DNA from: Marinihelvus fidelis
Lineage (GTDB): Bacteria; Pseudomonadota; Gammaproteobacteria; Xanthomonadales; SZUA-36
Assembly (NCBI RefSeq): GCF_008725655.1
Contig: NZ_VYXP01000001.1
Coordinates: 1 to 64,000 of the forward strand
DNA: 64,000 nucleotides
Direction: 5' to 3'
Under the pieces are notes generated by a model. That model searched no databases. It saw only the letters and a list, made by a program, of their open reading frames with translations, and was not told the DNA's origin. A program made the position numbers and the translations under genes. How positions within the stretch are numbered: position 1 is the first letter of the stretch; every line of letters begins with the position of its first letter. Positions 32,234 to 41,213 of the stretch are shown here, piece by piece.

Positions 32234-32246
32234 TCTCCTTGCGTAC

Positions 32247-33659
32247 TCACGCCGCGCGCTGTGCCTCCGCGGCCTGTCCGAACCAGGCCAGTTCCTCACC
32301 CAGTCGTGCCACGCGGCCGATAATGAACAGCCCCGGCGCGCCGCTGGGCGCCCTGGCGGCCAGGGCCGGCAGGTGCCGGATGGAGCCATGGAAGACCTGC
32401 TGGCTGTCGCGGGCGCCGTCGGTGACCAGCGCCACCGGCAGTTCCGGCGCCAGGCCGGCGTCCAGCAACTTGTCGCGCAGCGTGGCGGCCTGTTTCACAC
32501 CCATGTAGATCGCCAGTGTCCGGTCCTCGCCGGCCAGTTCGGCCCAGGCCGGGTCCTTGCCGCCGGGCTGGGTATGGCCCGTGATCAGCGTCAGCGCCTG
32601 GGAATGCTCACGATGGGTGAGCGGAATGCCGGCGAACGCGGCGCAGGCCGTCGCTGCGGTCACACCCGGCACCACCTCGTAGTCGATGTCGTGGGCGCGC
32701 AGGTGTTCGAGCTCCTCGCCACCCCGGCCGAAAACGAACGGGTCGCCGCCCTTCAGGCGAACCACGACACGCCCCCGGCGGGCGTGCTCGACCATCAGCT
32801 CGTGGATGCCGGCCTGGGTTTCGTGATGGTTGCCGGCGCGCTTGCCCACATCGATGAACTCGGCATCGCGGCGCGCGACCTCCAGGATGTCGGCGGGAAC
32901 CAGGCGATCGTGCAGGATCACATCGGCCTGGCCCAGCGCCTGTTGCGCGCGGATGGTCAGCAGGTCAGCGCGGCCGGGCCCAGCGCCCACCAGGATCACG
33001 CGCCCGGCCGGTGTGCCCGCGGTGTCCGCGAGCAGTTCGCTGTTCAGCGCGCCCCGCAGCGCGGCGTCGATGGCGGCGTCATCCTTGCGTGCCAGCTCGT
33101 CGATGGTGGCGCGGTTCAGCAGCCGGTCCCAGAACTGCCGCCGGCGCTCCAGCGGAAGCACCGCGGCGGCGTCGCGAAGGCGTCCCGCGGCGCTGGCCAC
33201 GGCGCCCAGGCCGGTGGGCAGCAGCCGCTCGATCCAGCCACGGACGCGCCGCGCCAGCACCGGTGACTCGCCGCCACTGGAAATGGCCACCGTCACCGGG
33301 TCGCGGTCGACAATGGCGGGCGTGATGAAGCGGCAATGCTCGCGGTCGTCGACCACGTTGACCGGGATGTGGCGCGATTCCGCGTCGGCGTAGACCTGTC
33401 GGTTCAAGCCGGCATCATCGCTGGCGGCAAACACCAGGCGCGCACCATCCAGCTGGCCACCGGTGTACTCGGCCGACGACCAGTCCAGTTGTCCCGCCTG
33501 CTGCCAGGCCGCCACCTGTTCATTCAGCTCGCGGGCCACGACGCGAACGCGCGCGCCGGCCTTGAGCAACAGGCGGATCTTGCGCTCGGCCACGGCGCCG
33601 CCACCGATGACGGCCACCACCTGGTTCTGAAGGTCCATAAAGACCGGGAAATATCGCAT
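32247..33659 (-). CDS. cysG: Siroheme synthase CysG (trifunctional)
   Basis: Makes siroheme, the cofactor of sulfite reductase. The 470 residues combine an N-terminal precorrin-2 dehydrogenase/ferrochelatase (about 1-200: MRYFPVFMDLQNQ, VIGGGAVAERKIRLLLKAGA) with a C-terminal uroporphyrinogen III methyltransferase (VILVGAGPGRADLLTIRAQQAL, RLKGGDPFVFGRGGEE, EVVPGVTAATACAA). A GTG one codon upstream of the chosen ATG is also possible. It is divergent from cysB and linked by function to cysI, which needs siroheme. Confidence 0.97.
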   Translation of the reverse strand: MRYFPVFMDLQNQVVAVIGGGAVAERKIRLLLKAGARVRVVARELNEQVAAWQQAGQLDWSSAEYTGGQLDGARLVFAASDDAGLNRQVYADAESRHIPVNVVDDREHCRFITPAIVDRDPVTVAISSGGESPVLARRVRGWIERLLPTGLGAVASAAGRLRDAAAVLPLERRRQFWDRLLNRATIDELARKDDAAIDAALRGALNSELLADTAGTPAGRVILVGAGPGRADLLTIRAQQALGQADVILHDRLVPADILEVARRDAEFIDVGKRAGNHHETQAGIHELMVEHARRGRVVVRLKGGDPFVFGRGGEELEHLRAHDIDYEVVPGVTAATACAAFAGIPLTHREHSQALTLITGHTQPGGKDPAWAELAGEDRTLAIYMGVKQAATLRDKLLDAGLAPELPVALVTDGARDSQQVFHGSIRHLPALAARAPSGAPGLFIIGRVARLGEELAWFGQAAEAQRAA

Positions 33660-33787
33660 CACAAACGCTCACTTTTTCGAGGTGTCCAGAGTATTCACTC
33701 GCAGGCAATGACTGAAATACGAAGTTTTTAGGGCGGCATGACCATTTGTTATGTGCCCCAGCTGCAACCGATTGCACTAATAACCGC

Positions 33788-33816
33788 TTGTTATGACCCG
33801 GCGTTGCCCCTATTCT
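33788..33816 (+). promoter_or_regulatory. Putative promoter of the cysB leader transcript
   Basis: TTGTTA (33788-33793), a 17-base spacer and TATTCT (33811-33816) form a plausible sigma-70 promoter, predicting a start near 33823. It lies in the 371-base cysG/cysB divergent region, which has AT-rich stretches upstream (33663-33780) where a CysB-like activator could bind for cysG. Confidence 0.5.
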
Positions 33817-33868
33817 CGGCATTGAGACACGCAGGAATGGTGACGAAGTGACCGAAACTATTGGCGAA

Positions 33869-33928
33869 ATGTGCTGCCGTACCTATCTCGTACCCCATCT
33901 CGTTACCCGGGGGTGCGTGGTTTGCTGA
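33869..33928 (+). CDS. Candidate cysteine leader peptide upstream of cysB
   Basis: A 19-codon frame reading MCCRTYLVPHLVTRGCVVC: four Cys codons of nineteen, two directly after the start. An in-frame GTG at 33848, 11 bases after an AGGA, would add seven residues and has the better ribosome-site context. The frame lies between a predicted promoter and a strong intrinsic terminator 28 bases past its stop, and cysB (the cysteine regulon activator) follows. This is the layout of an amino-acid attenuator, here for cysteine. I know of no described cysB attenuator in gammaproteobacteria; the assignment rests on sequence logic alone. Confidence 0.5.
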   Translation: MCCRTYLVPHLVTRGCVVC

Positions 33929-33956
33929 CGGGCCGTTGACCCAATCGAGCACTCCA

Positions 33957-33979
33957 CCCGCCCCCCGAGGCGGGTTTTT
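33957..33979 (+). terminator. Intrinsic terminator in front of cysB (candidate attenuator)
   Basis: CCCGCC (33957-33962), a six-base loop, GGCGGG (33969-33974) and T5. It lies within the presumed cysB leader, 52 bases before the cysB ATG, and has no U-run for the minus strand. GGGTG at 33911-33915, inside the cysteine-rich frame, can pair with CACCC at 33955-33959, and with a bulged base extend by two more pairs. That pairing would open the 5' arm of the terminator. Confidence 0.85.
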
Positions 33980-34030
33980 CGTCCCAGGGGCCAGAAAAAC
34001 GCAACAATGAACTGCTAGGCTGATACAGCG

Positions 34031-35056
34031 ATGAAACTGCAACAACTCCGATACCTGGTCGCCGTGGTCGATAACGGCCTGAACATCACGGCGGCGTCCG
34101 AAGCCCTGTTTACCTCGCAACCCGGGGTGAGCAAGCAGATTCGCCTGCTCGAGGACGAGTTGTCGCTGCAGATTTTCGCCCGCAAGGGCAAGAGCCTGGA
34201 GGGCCTGACCGACGCCGGCCAGAAAGTGGTCGAGCGCGCGCGGCGCATCCTGGCCGAGGCCGACAATATCAAGGCGCTGTCATCGGAACTGGCCGGCGAG
34301 CAGCAGGGCGAACTGGTGATCGCGACCACGCCCACGCAGGCCCGCTACGTGCTGCCGGACATGCTGGAGACCTTCCAGCGCCGTAACCGTGGTATCTCGC
34401 TGCGCCTGCACCAGGGAACCAGCGAGCAGATCGCCGACCAGGTGATGAGCCGCGAAGCGGATTTCGCCATTGCGTCCGGCCGCAGTGAGCTGTTCGACGA
34501 CCTGGTGACGCTGCCCATCTACAGTTGGGAGCGCATTGTGCTGGTGCCGGCGGACCATCCGCTGGCGGGTGTGGAAAAGCCGACGCTGGCCGACATCGCG
34601 CGCCACCCGATCATTTCCTACACCTATTCCTTTAACGAGGAATCATCGCTGGGCCGCGCGTTTTCGCGTGCCGGCGTGGAGCCCAACGTGGTCTTCACGG
34701 CGCAGGACCCGGACATCATCAAGACCTACGTGCGCAAGGGCATGGGCATCGGCATCCTGGCCTGCATGGCGTACGACCCGGCCACCGACGGCGACCTGGT
34801 GGCGATTGCCGCCGGCGAACTGTTCCCCAGCCCGGCCACCTGGGTGGGCTTCCGCAAGGACCGCTTCCTGGCCGAGTACATGTACGAGTTCCTGGAGATG
34901 GTGGTGCCGGGCGCGAACCGCGAGCGTATCGATCGCGCCGTGGCCGGCGAGGCGGAGGATGGCAATATTGTGCCGTTCCCGCGCCTGAAGCCCGTGCACA
35001 AGCACCCGACGTTCGGCGACCAGCTGAACAACTGCTGTGGTGACTTCAAGCTCTGA
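34031..35056 (+). CDS. cysB: LysR-type transcriptional activator CysB
   Basis: Regulator of sulfate assimilation; in E. coli it needs N-acetylserine and activates cys genes. The 341 residues begin with the CysB-type winged helix-turn-helix (MKLQQLRYLVAVVDNGLNITAASEALFTSQPGVSKQIRLLEDEL), followed by the LysR effector domain with TTPTQARYVLP and TYVRKGMGIGILACMAYDP. The length of about 320-340 is normal for CysB. The presence of cysG divergently and cysHIJ close by supports the call. No strong ribosome site is seen before the ATG. Confidence 0.95.
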   Translation: MKLQQLRYLVAVVDNGLNITAASEALFTSQPGVSKQIRLLEDELSLQIFARKGKSLEGLTDAGQKVVERARRILAEADNIKALSSELAGEQQGELVIATTPTQARYVLPDMLETFQRRNRGISLRLHQGTSEQIADQVMSREADFAIASGRSELFDDLVTLPIYSWERIVLVPADHPLAGVEKPTLADIARHPIISYTYSFNEESSLGRAFSRAGVEPNVVFTAQDPDIIKTYVRKGMGIGILACMAYDPATDGDLVAIAAGELFPSPATWVGFRKDRFLAEYMYEFLEMVVPGANRERIDRAVAGEAEDGNIVPFPRLKPVHKHPTFGDQLNNCCGDFKL

Positions 35057-35062
35057 ACTGTT

Positions 35063-36217
35063 TCAGAACGCTTCCATCACGGAAAGGATAAACGCGCTGC
35101 TGTCGCGCGATCGCGCATAATCGAGCCTCAGGTTGACCCGGTTGGACTTCTGCACCGCGAATCGCACCCCCACCCCGTAGCTGGGGATGAGATCGTGGTC
35201 GCGATTGCCGGCAAACGATTCGGTCAGCTGGCCCGCACCGGCGAAGGCGACCGCACCCCAGCGTTCAGACAGGAACCAGCGTGACTCGGCCTGGGCGCGC
35301 AGCGAGGATTTGCCCAGGTAGTCAGTGGCGGCGAAACCGCGCAGGCCAATCTGGCAGGCATCCCACAACGGCACGCCATCGGAGCGGGAGCAGCCGGCCA
35401 CTTCCCAGGCCAGGCCCCAGTTGTCCTTCAGCAGGTGATACTGCTTGTAGTTGATGTTGAAGGCCTCGTAGGACTCGTCGCTGCCGATGTTTTCGTGATT
35501 GAACTGCGCGGTTGCCTTGAAGTACCGGCCCTCGCGTGCATTGGTGGTCATGTCGCGGGTGTCATACGACAGGTCGATGCCGATGCCGGCCGACTGCACC
35601 TGGCTGCCGATGTCGAAGGCGTTGGTGTCGAGGTCGATTTCGAAGGTCTGGTCGAGGTCGATGTAGCGCAGCGTCGCGCCCAGGAACCAGCGACTGCCCA
35701 CGCGGCGGGCCAGCGAGGCCTGGAAAAAACCACCCTCGATGATCCAGTTGATGTTCGAGATATCACCACCGTCGCCGGGTGCCAGCAGTGGCAGGCTCAG
35801 GTCGGCCTGCGCGTAGACACCGCTGAAGCGCCACAGGTCTTCCTTCCAGTAGGCCATGTGACCCACTGCGGCGGCCTTGCTCTCGTTGCTGGACCCCATG
35901 GCGGCGACGCCCGTCACCGAAGGGGGTTGCGTCTTCTTCTGCGCCTCGGTCTGGGCATGGAACCAGGCGGCGCCCAGCACCAGGCCAGTATCCAGCGTGG
36001 GGTTGGAAAAGGGGATCGGCACGACGACAAAATTGCCCTTGCCGACGCTTAACGGGGGTTTGTCTTCGCGCAGGTCAGGCGCAGCGCCCTGCCGGGTGCC
36101 GGCCGTTTCAGGGGCATCCCCGGGTTCATCAGCGTGAAGGGTGGCCACCGGCCCGCACAGGCCGGTGGTGATCGTCATCAGCGCGAGCCCATGCCTGAGC
36201 ACGGACAAAGGCTGCAC
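35063..36217 (-). CDS. Outer-membrane beta-barrel protein, BamA/TamA-like C-terminal barrel
   Basis: A 384-residue exported protein with a signal-peptide-like start (RHGLALMTITTGLCGPVATLHA). After a short linker, alternating strands follow: VVPIPFSNPTLDTGLVLGAAWF, ISYDTRDMTTNAREGRYFKATAQF-like segments, GLRGFAATDYLGKSSLRAQAESRWFL, and a terminal SAFILSVMEAF ending in Phe, as outer-membrane barrels do. The pattern is that of the Omp85 surface-antigen barrel without POTRA domains. A similar protein lies at 53530-54738. It follows a small lipoprotein gene by two bases. The function is unknown. Confidence 0.8.
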   Translation of the reverse strand: MQPLSVLRHGLALMTITTGLCGPVATLHADEPGDAPETAGTRQGAAPDLREDKPPLSVGKGNFVVVPIPFSNPTLDTGLVLGAAWFHAQTEAQKKTQPPSVTGVAAMGSSNESKAAAVGHMAYWKEDLWRFSGVYAQADLSLPLLAPGDGGDISNINWIIEGGFFQASLARRVGSRWFLGATLRYIDLDQTFEIDLDTNAFDIGSQVQSAGIGIDLSYDTRDMTTNAREGRYFKATAQFNHENIGSDESYEAFNINYKQYHLLKDNWGLAWEVAGCSRSDGVPLWDACQIGLRGFAATDYLGKSSLRAQAESRWFLSERWGAVAFAGAGQLTESFAGNRDHDLIPSYGVGVRFAVQKSNRVNLRLDYARSRDSSAFILSVMEAF

Positions 36218-36219
36218 GA

Positions 36220-36666
36220 TTAATCCAGTTCGAGCTGGGTTTCTTTCTCGTCAGCGAGGAACTCGCGCAGGTCTTCCAGCGCATCGTCGAAGCGGCGATT
36301 CATGCGCTCGAAGTCCGACCAGGAGTCGACATTCTGGGCCTGGTAAACGACAGCCTGGTCGTCGAAGGTGAACGACTGGCGGACGAAGACTTCGTCATTG
36401 TGGTCTTCCAGCAGCGACTCAAAGGCCCGCTTCTCGATGTTGTCGAGGTCGACGTTACTGTCGCCCGGGAACACCGCTTCGCTGGTATGCGAAAACAGCT
36501 TCACGTCGGAAACGTTGTAGATGTTGTCGCGGTAGACCACGGTCTTGTTGGCCGAGTAGACCTTGGTCGATCCACAGCCGTGCAGGCTCGCGGCCAGCAA
36601 CACGGCGACCAGTACGGCGGCGAAACGCCGGCCCCGGTGTGTCTTAGTAGGAAGAAGGTTCAGCAT
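36220..36666 (-). CDS. Small lipoprotein, unknown function
   Basis: A 148-residue protein with a basic N-terminus, a hydrophobic stretch (FAAVLVAVLLAASLHGC) and a lipobox LHGC at about 28-31, so it is probably a lipoprotein. The mature part is acidic and helical, rich in Asp and Glu (LDNIEKRAFESLLEDHNDEVFV, RRFDDALEDLREFLADEKETQLELD). I do not recognise the family. It is two bases upstream of the barrel gene and almost certainly expressed with it, so the two may form one envelope unit. Confidence 0.75.
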   Translation of the reverse strand: MLNLLPTKTHRGRRFAAVLVAVLLAASLHGCGSTKVYSANKTVVYRDNIYNVSDVKLFSHTSEAVFPGDSNVDLDNIEKRAFESLLEDHNDEVFVRQSFTFDDQAVVYQAQNVDSWSDFERMNRRFDDALEDLREFLADEKETQLELD

Positions 36667-36738
36667 TCCATGGCTCCAGCGGTGTGTTCAGCGCCGTAGT
36701 TTACTCCGAATGATTGCGCCCAGGACACGGTAGTTTTG

Positions 36739-37497
36739 CTAGGCCTGGTCGCGGTAGCGCTCGGGTTCGTGCAGGCCGCACTCACGAACCAGGCCGAAGA
36801 ACCGGGCTTCTTCCTCGCTGTTGACCGCGCTCAGCGGACGGCTGGTGTGGTGGTCGCCGATAGAGACATAGCCCTGGTCCCACAGTGGGTGGTAGGGCAG
36901 GTCGTGCTTTTTCAGGTACTGGTGCACGTCGCGGTCGGTCCAGTCGGCCAGCGGGTGCACCTTCACCACGCGGTTGTGCCGTTGCACCACGCCGATATGT
37001 CGGCGGCTGTCGGACTGGCTGCGGCGCAGGCCGCTAAACCAGGTTCCGGCGTCGAGCTCGCGCAGCGCGCGGGCCATCGGTTCGACCTTGTTCAGCTGGT
37101 TGTAGCGCTCGATGCCGTCCTTGCCCTGTTCCCACATTTTGCCCCAGCGCTTTTCCTGCCATGCCGGCGAGATCTCGGCGCTGAAGATCTTCAGGTTCAG
37201 GCCCAGGCGGGTCTGCAGGCGGTCGATGAACTCGTAGGTTTCCGGGAACAGGTAGCCGGTGTCGATCAGCACCACCGGGATGTCCGGGCGATGCCGCGTG
37301 ACCAGGTGCAGCAAGACCGCCGACTGGGCGCCGAAACTGGACGTCAGGATCGGATTGCCCGGCAGGAAATCCAGTGCCCACTCGACGCGTTCATCCGCGC
37401 CCAGCTTTTCCAGGCACGGCGTGACCGAGGTCAGCTGTGCGCTGGACCAGGACTGGCCGGGCTGTGGCTTGCAAAGTTTCAGGTTGGCATGTGTCAC
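36739..37497 (-). CDS. cysH: Phosphoadenosine phosphosulfate (PAPS) reductase
   Basis: Reduces PAPS to sulfite with thioredoxin. The 252 residues contain the PP-loop-like [46 protein letters not shown] and the catalytic C-terminal Cys in ECGLHE. The two Cys pairs that bind the [4Fe-4S] cluster in APS reductases are absent, so it is of the PAPS-specific type. It is the last gene of the cysJ-cysI-cysH operon. The 142 bases before it are filled by an inverted heptamer array. Confidence 0.95.
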   Translation of the reverse strand: MTHANLKLCKPQPGQSWSSAQLTSVTPCLEKLGADERVEWALDFLPGNPILTSSFGAQSAVLLHLVTRHRPDIPVVLIDTGYLFPETYEFIDRLQTRLGLNLKIFSAEISPAWQEKRWGKMWEQGKDGIERYNQLNKVEPMARALRELDAGTWFSGLRRSQSDSRRHIGVVQRHNRVVKVHPLADWTDRDVHQYLKKHDLPYHPLWDQGYVSIGDHHTSRPLSAVNSEEEARFFGLVRECGLHEPERYRDQA

Positions 37498-37517
37498 GTC
37501 ATTCTTCCCATTTGTGG

Positions 37518-37573
37518 GTGAGTGGTGAGTCGTGAGTAGTGAGTGGTGAGTGGTGAGTAGTGAGTAGTGAGTA
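37518..37573. repeat. GTGAGTN heptamer array between cysI and cysH, left arm (8 units)
   Basis: Eight consecutive 7-base units: GTGAGTG, GTGAGTC, GTGAGTA, two GTGAGTG and three GTGAGTA. It shares the GTGA core and the 7-base period of the GTGACGS arrays elsewhere in the window. Its facing reverse-complement array is at 37603-37637. Confidence 0.93.
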
Positions 37574-37602
37574 GGAAAAACCTCCTTCGAAGGCGCTCTT
37601 AC

Positions 37603-37637
37603 TACTCACTACTCACTACTCCCTACTCACCACTCAC
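37603..37637. repeat. GTGAGTN heptamer array, right arm (reverse complement, 5 units)
   Basis: Five units (TACTCAC, TACTCAC, TACTCCC, TACTCAC, CACTCAC) ending two bases before the cysI stop codon. Paired with the left arm they give a hairpin of about 35 base pairs with a 29-base loop that holds the palindrome CCTTCGAAGG. The hairpin would be part of the cysI-cysH message. Confidence 0.93.
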
Positions 37638-37639
37638 CG

Positions 37640-39277
37640 TCATCTCACGCGCTCAACAAAATCCCCAAAAGTTTCAGCGCCATCGCGTTCGGCGGCGAAG
37701 CGTTCGAACCAGCCATCGAGGAGTTCCAGGATGCGAGGTTCGTCGATGTTCTCTTCCACCATGGTGTTCAGGCGTGAGCCGTTGTGGGCGGCGCCCAGGT
37801 GGAAGTTGTAGCGACCGGGCGCCTTGCCGACCATGCCGATCTCGGCGAGATATGGGCGGGCGCAGCCGTTGGGGCAGCCGGTCATGCGAATGTTGATGGC
37901 TTCATTGCTAAGGGCGTGCTTGTCCAGCAGGCCCTCGATCTCGCCGACCAGGTCCGGCAGGTACCGCTCGGCCTCGGCCATGGCCAGGCCGCAGGTGGGC
38001 AGCGCGACGCAGGCCATGGCGTTCAGGCGCGTGGCCGACAGCGTGGCGTAGGCGTCCAGGCCGTACTCGTGGCACAGCGTGTCGATACGGTCCTTCTGGT
38101 CCGCCGGTACGTTGGCGATCACCAGGTTCTGGTTGCCGGTCAGGCGGAATTCGCCCTGGTGCAACTTGGCGATTTCGCGCATGCCGGTCAGCTGCGGGAT
38201 GCCCGGGCGGTCGGCGATGCGGCCGTTCTGGATGTACAGCAGCAGGTGCCAGAGGCCGTCCTCGGTCTCGTGCCAGCCGAACGGGTCGCCGGAGGTGGTG
38301 AACGTGAACGGCCGTTCGGGCTGCAGTTCGAAGCCGGCGCGCCTGGCCAGTTCCTCGCGGATGAAGTCCAGGCCCTTGTCTTCCACGGTGTACTTGAAGC
38401 GCGCGTGCTTGCGGGTTTCACGGTCGCCGTAGTCGCGCTGGATGGTGACGATGCCCTCGCCGACGGCGTTGACCTGGTCCGGGGTGCAGAAACCCAGCAC
38501 CTGGGCCAGCACGGGGTAGGTGTCCGGGTCGCCGTGGGTGGCGCCCATGCCGCCGCCGACCGTGACGTTGTAGCCCAGCAGTTCGCCGTCTTCGACGATG
38601 GCGATGTAGCCAAGGTCGTGGGCGTAAACATCGACGTCGTTCACCGGCGGCACCACGAACACGGTCTTGAACTTGCGCGGCAGGTAGAGCTCGCCGTAGA
38701 TGGGTTCATGGTCCGGCGTGCCTTCCACTTTTTCCTGGTCCAGCCAGATCTCGTGGTAGGCGCGGGTTTTGGGCAGCAGGTGCTCGCTGAGCGCGGTGGC
38801 GTCGTCGCACACCTGGCGGTGAATCGATGACAGCTCGGGCAGCACCGTGCTCATGACGTTGCGGTTGACGTCGCCGCAAGCGGCGATGGTGTCCACCAAC
38901 ACCGCGTTCATGGCCTGGATGCTCTTCTTCAGGTCGCCTTTCAGGATGCCGTGCCACTGGAACGCCTGGCGCGTGGTCAGGCGCAGCGAGTTATTGGCCC
39001 AGGTGGTGGCGATGTCGTCCATCGCCAGCCACTGTTCCGGCGTGCAGATGCCACCGGGGATGCGGGCGCGGATCATGAAGCTGTGATCCGGCTCCAGCAT
39101 CTGCCGGCGACGGTCCTCGCGCTCGTCGCGGTCGTCCTGCATGTACATGCCGTGAAACTTGCTCAGCTGGGTATCGTCCTCGGCAATCGCGCCGGTGGCC
39201 GTGTCGGCCAGGCTTTCCGCCAGCGTGCCGCGCAGGTAATTACTGCGCGCCTTGATCTTTTCAACCGGGCTGGGCAT
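37640..39277 (-). CDS. cysI: Sulfite reductase (NADPH) hemoprotein beta-component
   Basis: Six-electron reduction of sulfite to sulfide using siroheme and a [4Fe-4S] cluster. The 545 residues show the cluster/siroheme ligands as two Cys pairs, [10 protein letters not shown] and GCPNGC, and the sulfite-binding [14 protein letters not shown], plus [15 protein letters not shown]. The length is a little shorter than the roughly 570 of E. coli. The ATG is two bases from the cysJ stop, so the subunits are co-translated. Confidence 0.97.
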   Translation of the reverse strand: MPSPVEKIKARSNYLRGTLAESLADTATGAIAEDDTQLSKFHGMYMQDDRDEREDRRRQMLEPDHSFMIRARIPGGICTPEQWLAMDDIATTWANNSLRLTTRQAFQWHGILKGDLKKSIQAMNAVLVDTIAACGDVNRNVMSTVLPELSSIHRQVCDDATALSEHLLPKTRAYHEIWLDQEKVEGTPDHEPIYGELYLPRKFKTVFVVPPVNDVDVYAHDLGYIAIVEDGELLGYNVTVGGGMGATHGDPDTYPVLAQVLGFCTPDQVNAVGEGIVTIQRDYGDRETRKHARFKYTVEDKGLDFIREELARRAGFELQPERPFTFTTSGDPFGWHETEDGLWHLLLYIQNGRIADRPGIPQLTGMREIAKLHQGEFRLTGNQNLVIANVPADQKDRIDTLCHEYGLDAYATLSATRLNAMACVALPTCGLAMAEAERYLPDLVGEIEGLLDKHALSNEAINIRMTGCPNGCARPYLAEIGMVGKAPGRYNFHLGAAHNGSRLNTMVEENIDEPRILELLDGWFERFAAERDGAETFGDFVERVR

Positions 39278-39278
39278 T

Positions 39279-41090
39279 TCAGTACAGGTCCTTCAGCAGA
39301 CGCTTTTCACGGCGCAGGTTGGCCACCGCGGCGGCGGCCGCCTCGGCGTCCAGGCCGCGGGCGTTGACCAGCGCGTCGGCAATGGCCGAGGTGACGGACT
39401 CACCCATCGCCAGCGCACCACACAGGTAGACGTGCGCACCGCGCGCCAGCCACTCGTCCAGGCGCTCGGCCTGTTCGGCGACGATGTGCTGCACGTAGCG
39501 TTTCTCTTCCTGGTCGCGCGACCAGGCGGCGTCGATGCGGTTCAGAAGCCCGTCGGCGCGCCATTGCAGGAACTCGCGCTGGTAGAGGAAATCGGTGCGC
39601 AGGTGAGGGTTGCCGAAAATCAGCCAGGTGTCCGGGTTGGTCCCGCGGGCTTCCAGCTCCTGCAGGAAGGCGCGGTACGGCGCCACGCCGGTGCCTGCGC
39701 CAATCATGATGATCGGGGTGTCCGGGTTTTCCGGCAGGCGGAAGCGGCGGTTCGGTTCCAGGAACACGCGCACCTGGCCGCCTTCGCCGACGCGATGGTT
39801 AAGGAACTGGCTGGCGACGCCGCGGCGCTCGGTGCCGATGGCATCGCTGGCCAGCGTGGCGACCGTCAGGTGCACTTCCTCATCGACCAGCCCCTGGCTG
39901 GAGGCGATGGAGTAGGAACGCGAGGCCAGCGGGCGCAGCTGGTCGACCAGCGTCTGCGCGTCCAGCTTCAGCGGGTAGGCAGCGACCAGGTCGGCCAGCT
40001 GGCGGCGCTCGAGAAAGGCGCGGCGACCGGCGTCGTCCAGTGCCTCGTACTCGCTGGCCAGTTCTTCAGCTGCGCCGGCCGATGCCAGGCCTTCGATGGT
40101 GGCCGCGGTCAGCAGCGTGATTTCGTGGTGCTCGGCCAGCGCCTCGCTGACGGCCAGTTCGCGGTCGCCTTCGCGCACCGTCGTGGCCGGGTCGATGTCC
40201 AGGCCGTCGAGAATTTCGGCGACCACTTCCGGATCGTTCGGCGCCCACACGCCCAGCGCGTCGCCGGGCTCGTAGCGGATGCCAGAGTCCTCCAGTGACA
40301 GCTCGATGTGGTGAACGTCTTTCTCAGAAGCGTTGGCGGTGATCTTCTGCACCCGCAGCACTTCGGAAGAGAACGGTTGCAGGCGGGTCCACGGCGCGGG
40401 CTCGGCCTGCACCAGGCTCAGGTGCGCGGCGTGGGCTTGCGGTTGGCCGGCAGCATCGCCACCACCCAGGGTTTCGCGGGCGTGTTCGAGCACCTCGTCG
40501 CCCCAGGCCTCGGACGGAGCGTCGTAGTCGACGTCGCAGTCGACGCGCGGCCCCCAGGGCTTCGCGCCCAGTGCCTGCAGGCGTTCGTCCAGGCGGCGGC
40601 CGGCTTCGCAGAACTTCTCGTAGCTGCTGTCGCCCAGTGACAACACCCGGTAGGACAGCTTGTCCAGTTTCGGCGCACGGTCGCTGTCGAGAAACTCGAA
40701 GAAATCCAGCGCCTCTTCCGGCGGATCACCCTCGCCATGCGTGCTCATGACGAACACGGCATGCTCGAGCTTCTTCAGCGCGGCGGGACGGAAACCGTCC
40801 AGCGACTTCAGCTCGGCGGCCTGGCCGGCGGCTTCGAAGCGGGCCGCCAGTGCTTCGGCCACGGCTTCGCCATTGCCGGTCTCGGAGCCATACAGGATGG
40901 TCAGCGGCGCGCCGGCCGCTGCGGCCGCGGCCGCGGGCGCAATGTCCGCGGAGGCGCCAGCCAGCTGCCCAGCCAGGTAGCCGCTTAGCCACAGCGATTG
41001 CCCGGGGCTGAGTGCCGCGAGGCTGGATTGCAGCGCGGCAATCTGCTGCTCGTTGAAAGGTGAATTGTCGGTACGTAAAGCGTTCAGCAT
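39279..41090 (-). CDS. cysJ: Sulfite reductase (NADPH) flavoprotein alpha-component
   Basis: Passes electrons from NADPH through FAD and FMN to CysI. The 603 residues have an N-terminal flavodoxin domain ([49 protein letters not shown]) and a ferredoxin-reductase domain ([43 protein letters not shown], and the terminal [13 protein letters not shown]). The ATG at 41090 starts [16 protein letters not shown], close to known CysJ starts; the frame extends 15 codons further. First gene of cysJIH. Confidence 0.97.
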   Translation of the reverse strand: MLNALRTDNSPFNEQQIAALQSSLAALSPGQSLWLSGYLAGQLAGASADIAPAAAAAAAGAPLTILYGSETGNGEAVAEALAARFEAAGQAAELKSLDGFRPAALKKLEHAVFVMSTHGEGDPPEEALDFFEFLDSDRAPKLDKLSYRVLSLGDSSYEKFCEAGRRLDERLQALGAKPWGPRVDCDVDYDAPSEAWGDEVLEHARETLGGGDAAGQPQAHAAHLSLVQAEPAPWTRLQPFSSEVLRVQKITANASEKDVHHIELSLEDSGIRYEPGDALGVWAPNDPEVVAEILDGLDIDPATTVREGDRELAVSEALAEHHEITLLTAATIEGLASAGAAEELASEYEALDDAGRRAFLERRQLADLVAAYPLKLDAQTLVDQLRPLASRSYSIASSQGLVDEEVHLTVATLASDAIGTERRGVASQFLNHRVGEGGQVRVFLEPNRRFRLPENPDTPIIMIGAGTGVAPYRAFLQELEARGTNPDTWLIFGNPHLRTDFLYQREFLQWRADGLLNRIDAAWSRDQEEKRYVQHIVAEQAERLDEWLARGAHVYLCGALAMGESVTSAIADALVNARGLDAEAAAAAVANLRREKRLLKDLY

Positions 41091-41160
41091 CGGGTTGTCC
41101 CGGTAGAGTCCATGGCGGCAGACTACCGGCGTCACCTGAAAGGCTGAACGACCTTGTTAC

Positions 41161-41172
41161 TATGTCGACATA
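41161..41172. promoter_or_regulatory. Palindrome in the cysJ / META-lipoprotein divergent region
   Basis: TATGTCGACATA, a perfect 12-base palindrome, lies 71 bases upstream of cysJ and 42 bases upstream of the divergent lipoprotein gene. A regulator binding here could control either. No -35/-10 pair stands out. CysB sites are not simple palindromes, so it is not clearly a CysB site. Confidence 0.35.
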
Positions 41173-41213
41173 ACGCGACGGCATATCACCGTCATTTCAC
41201 AGGAGGAAACGTG

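Noticed and set aside
41161-41198. A short minus-strand frame with one Cys codon upstream of cysJ as a second cysteine leader.
   Set aside because: Only one Cys in eleven codons, and no terminator follows before cysJ.
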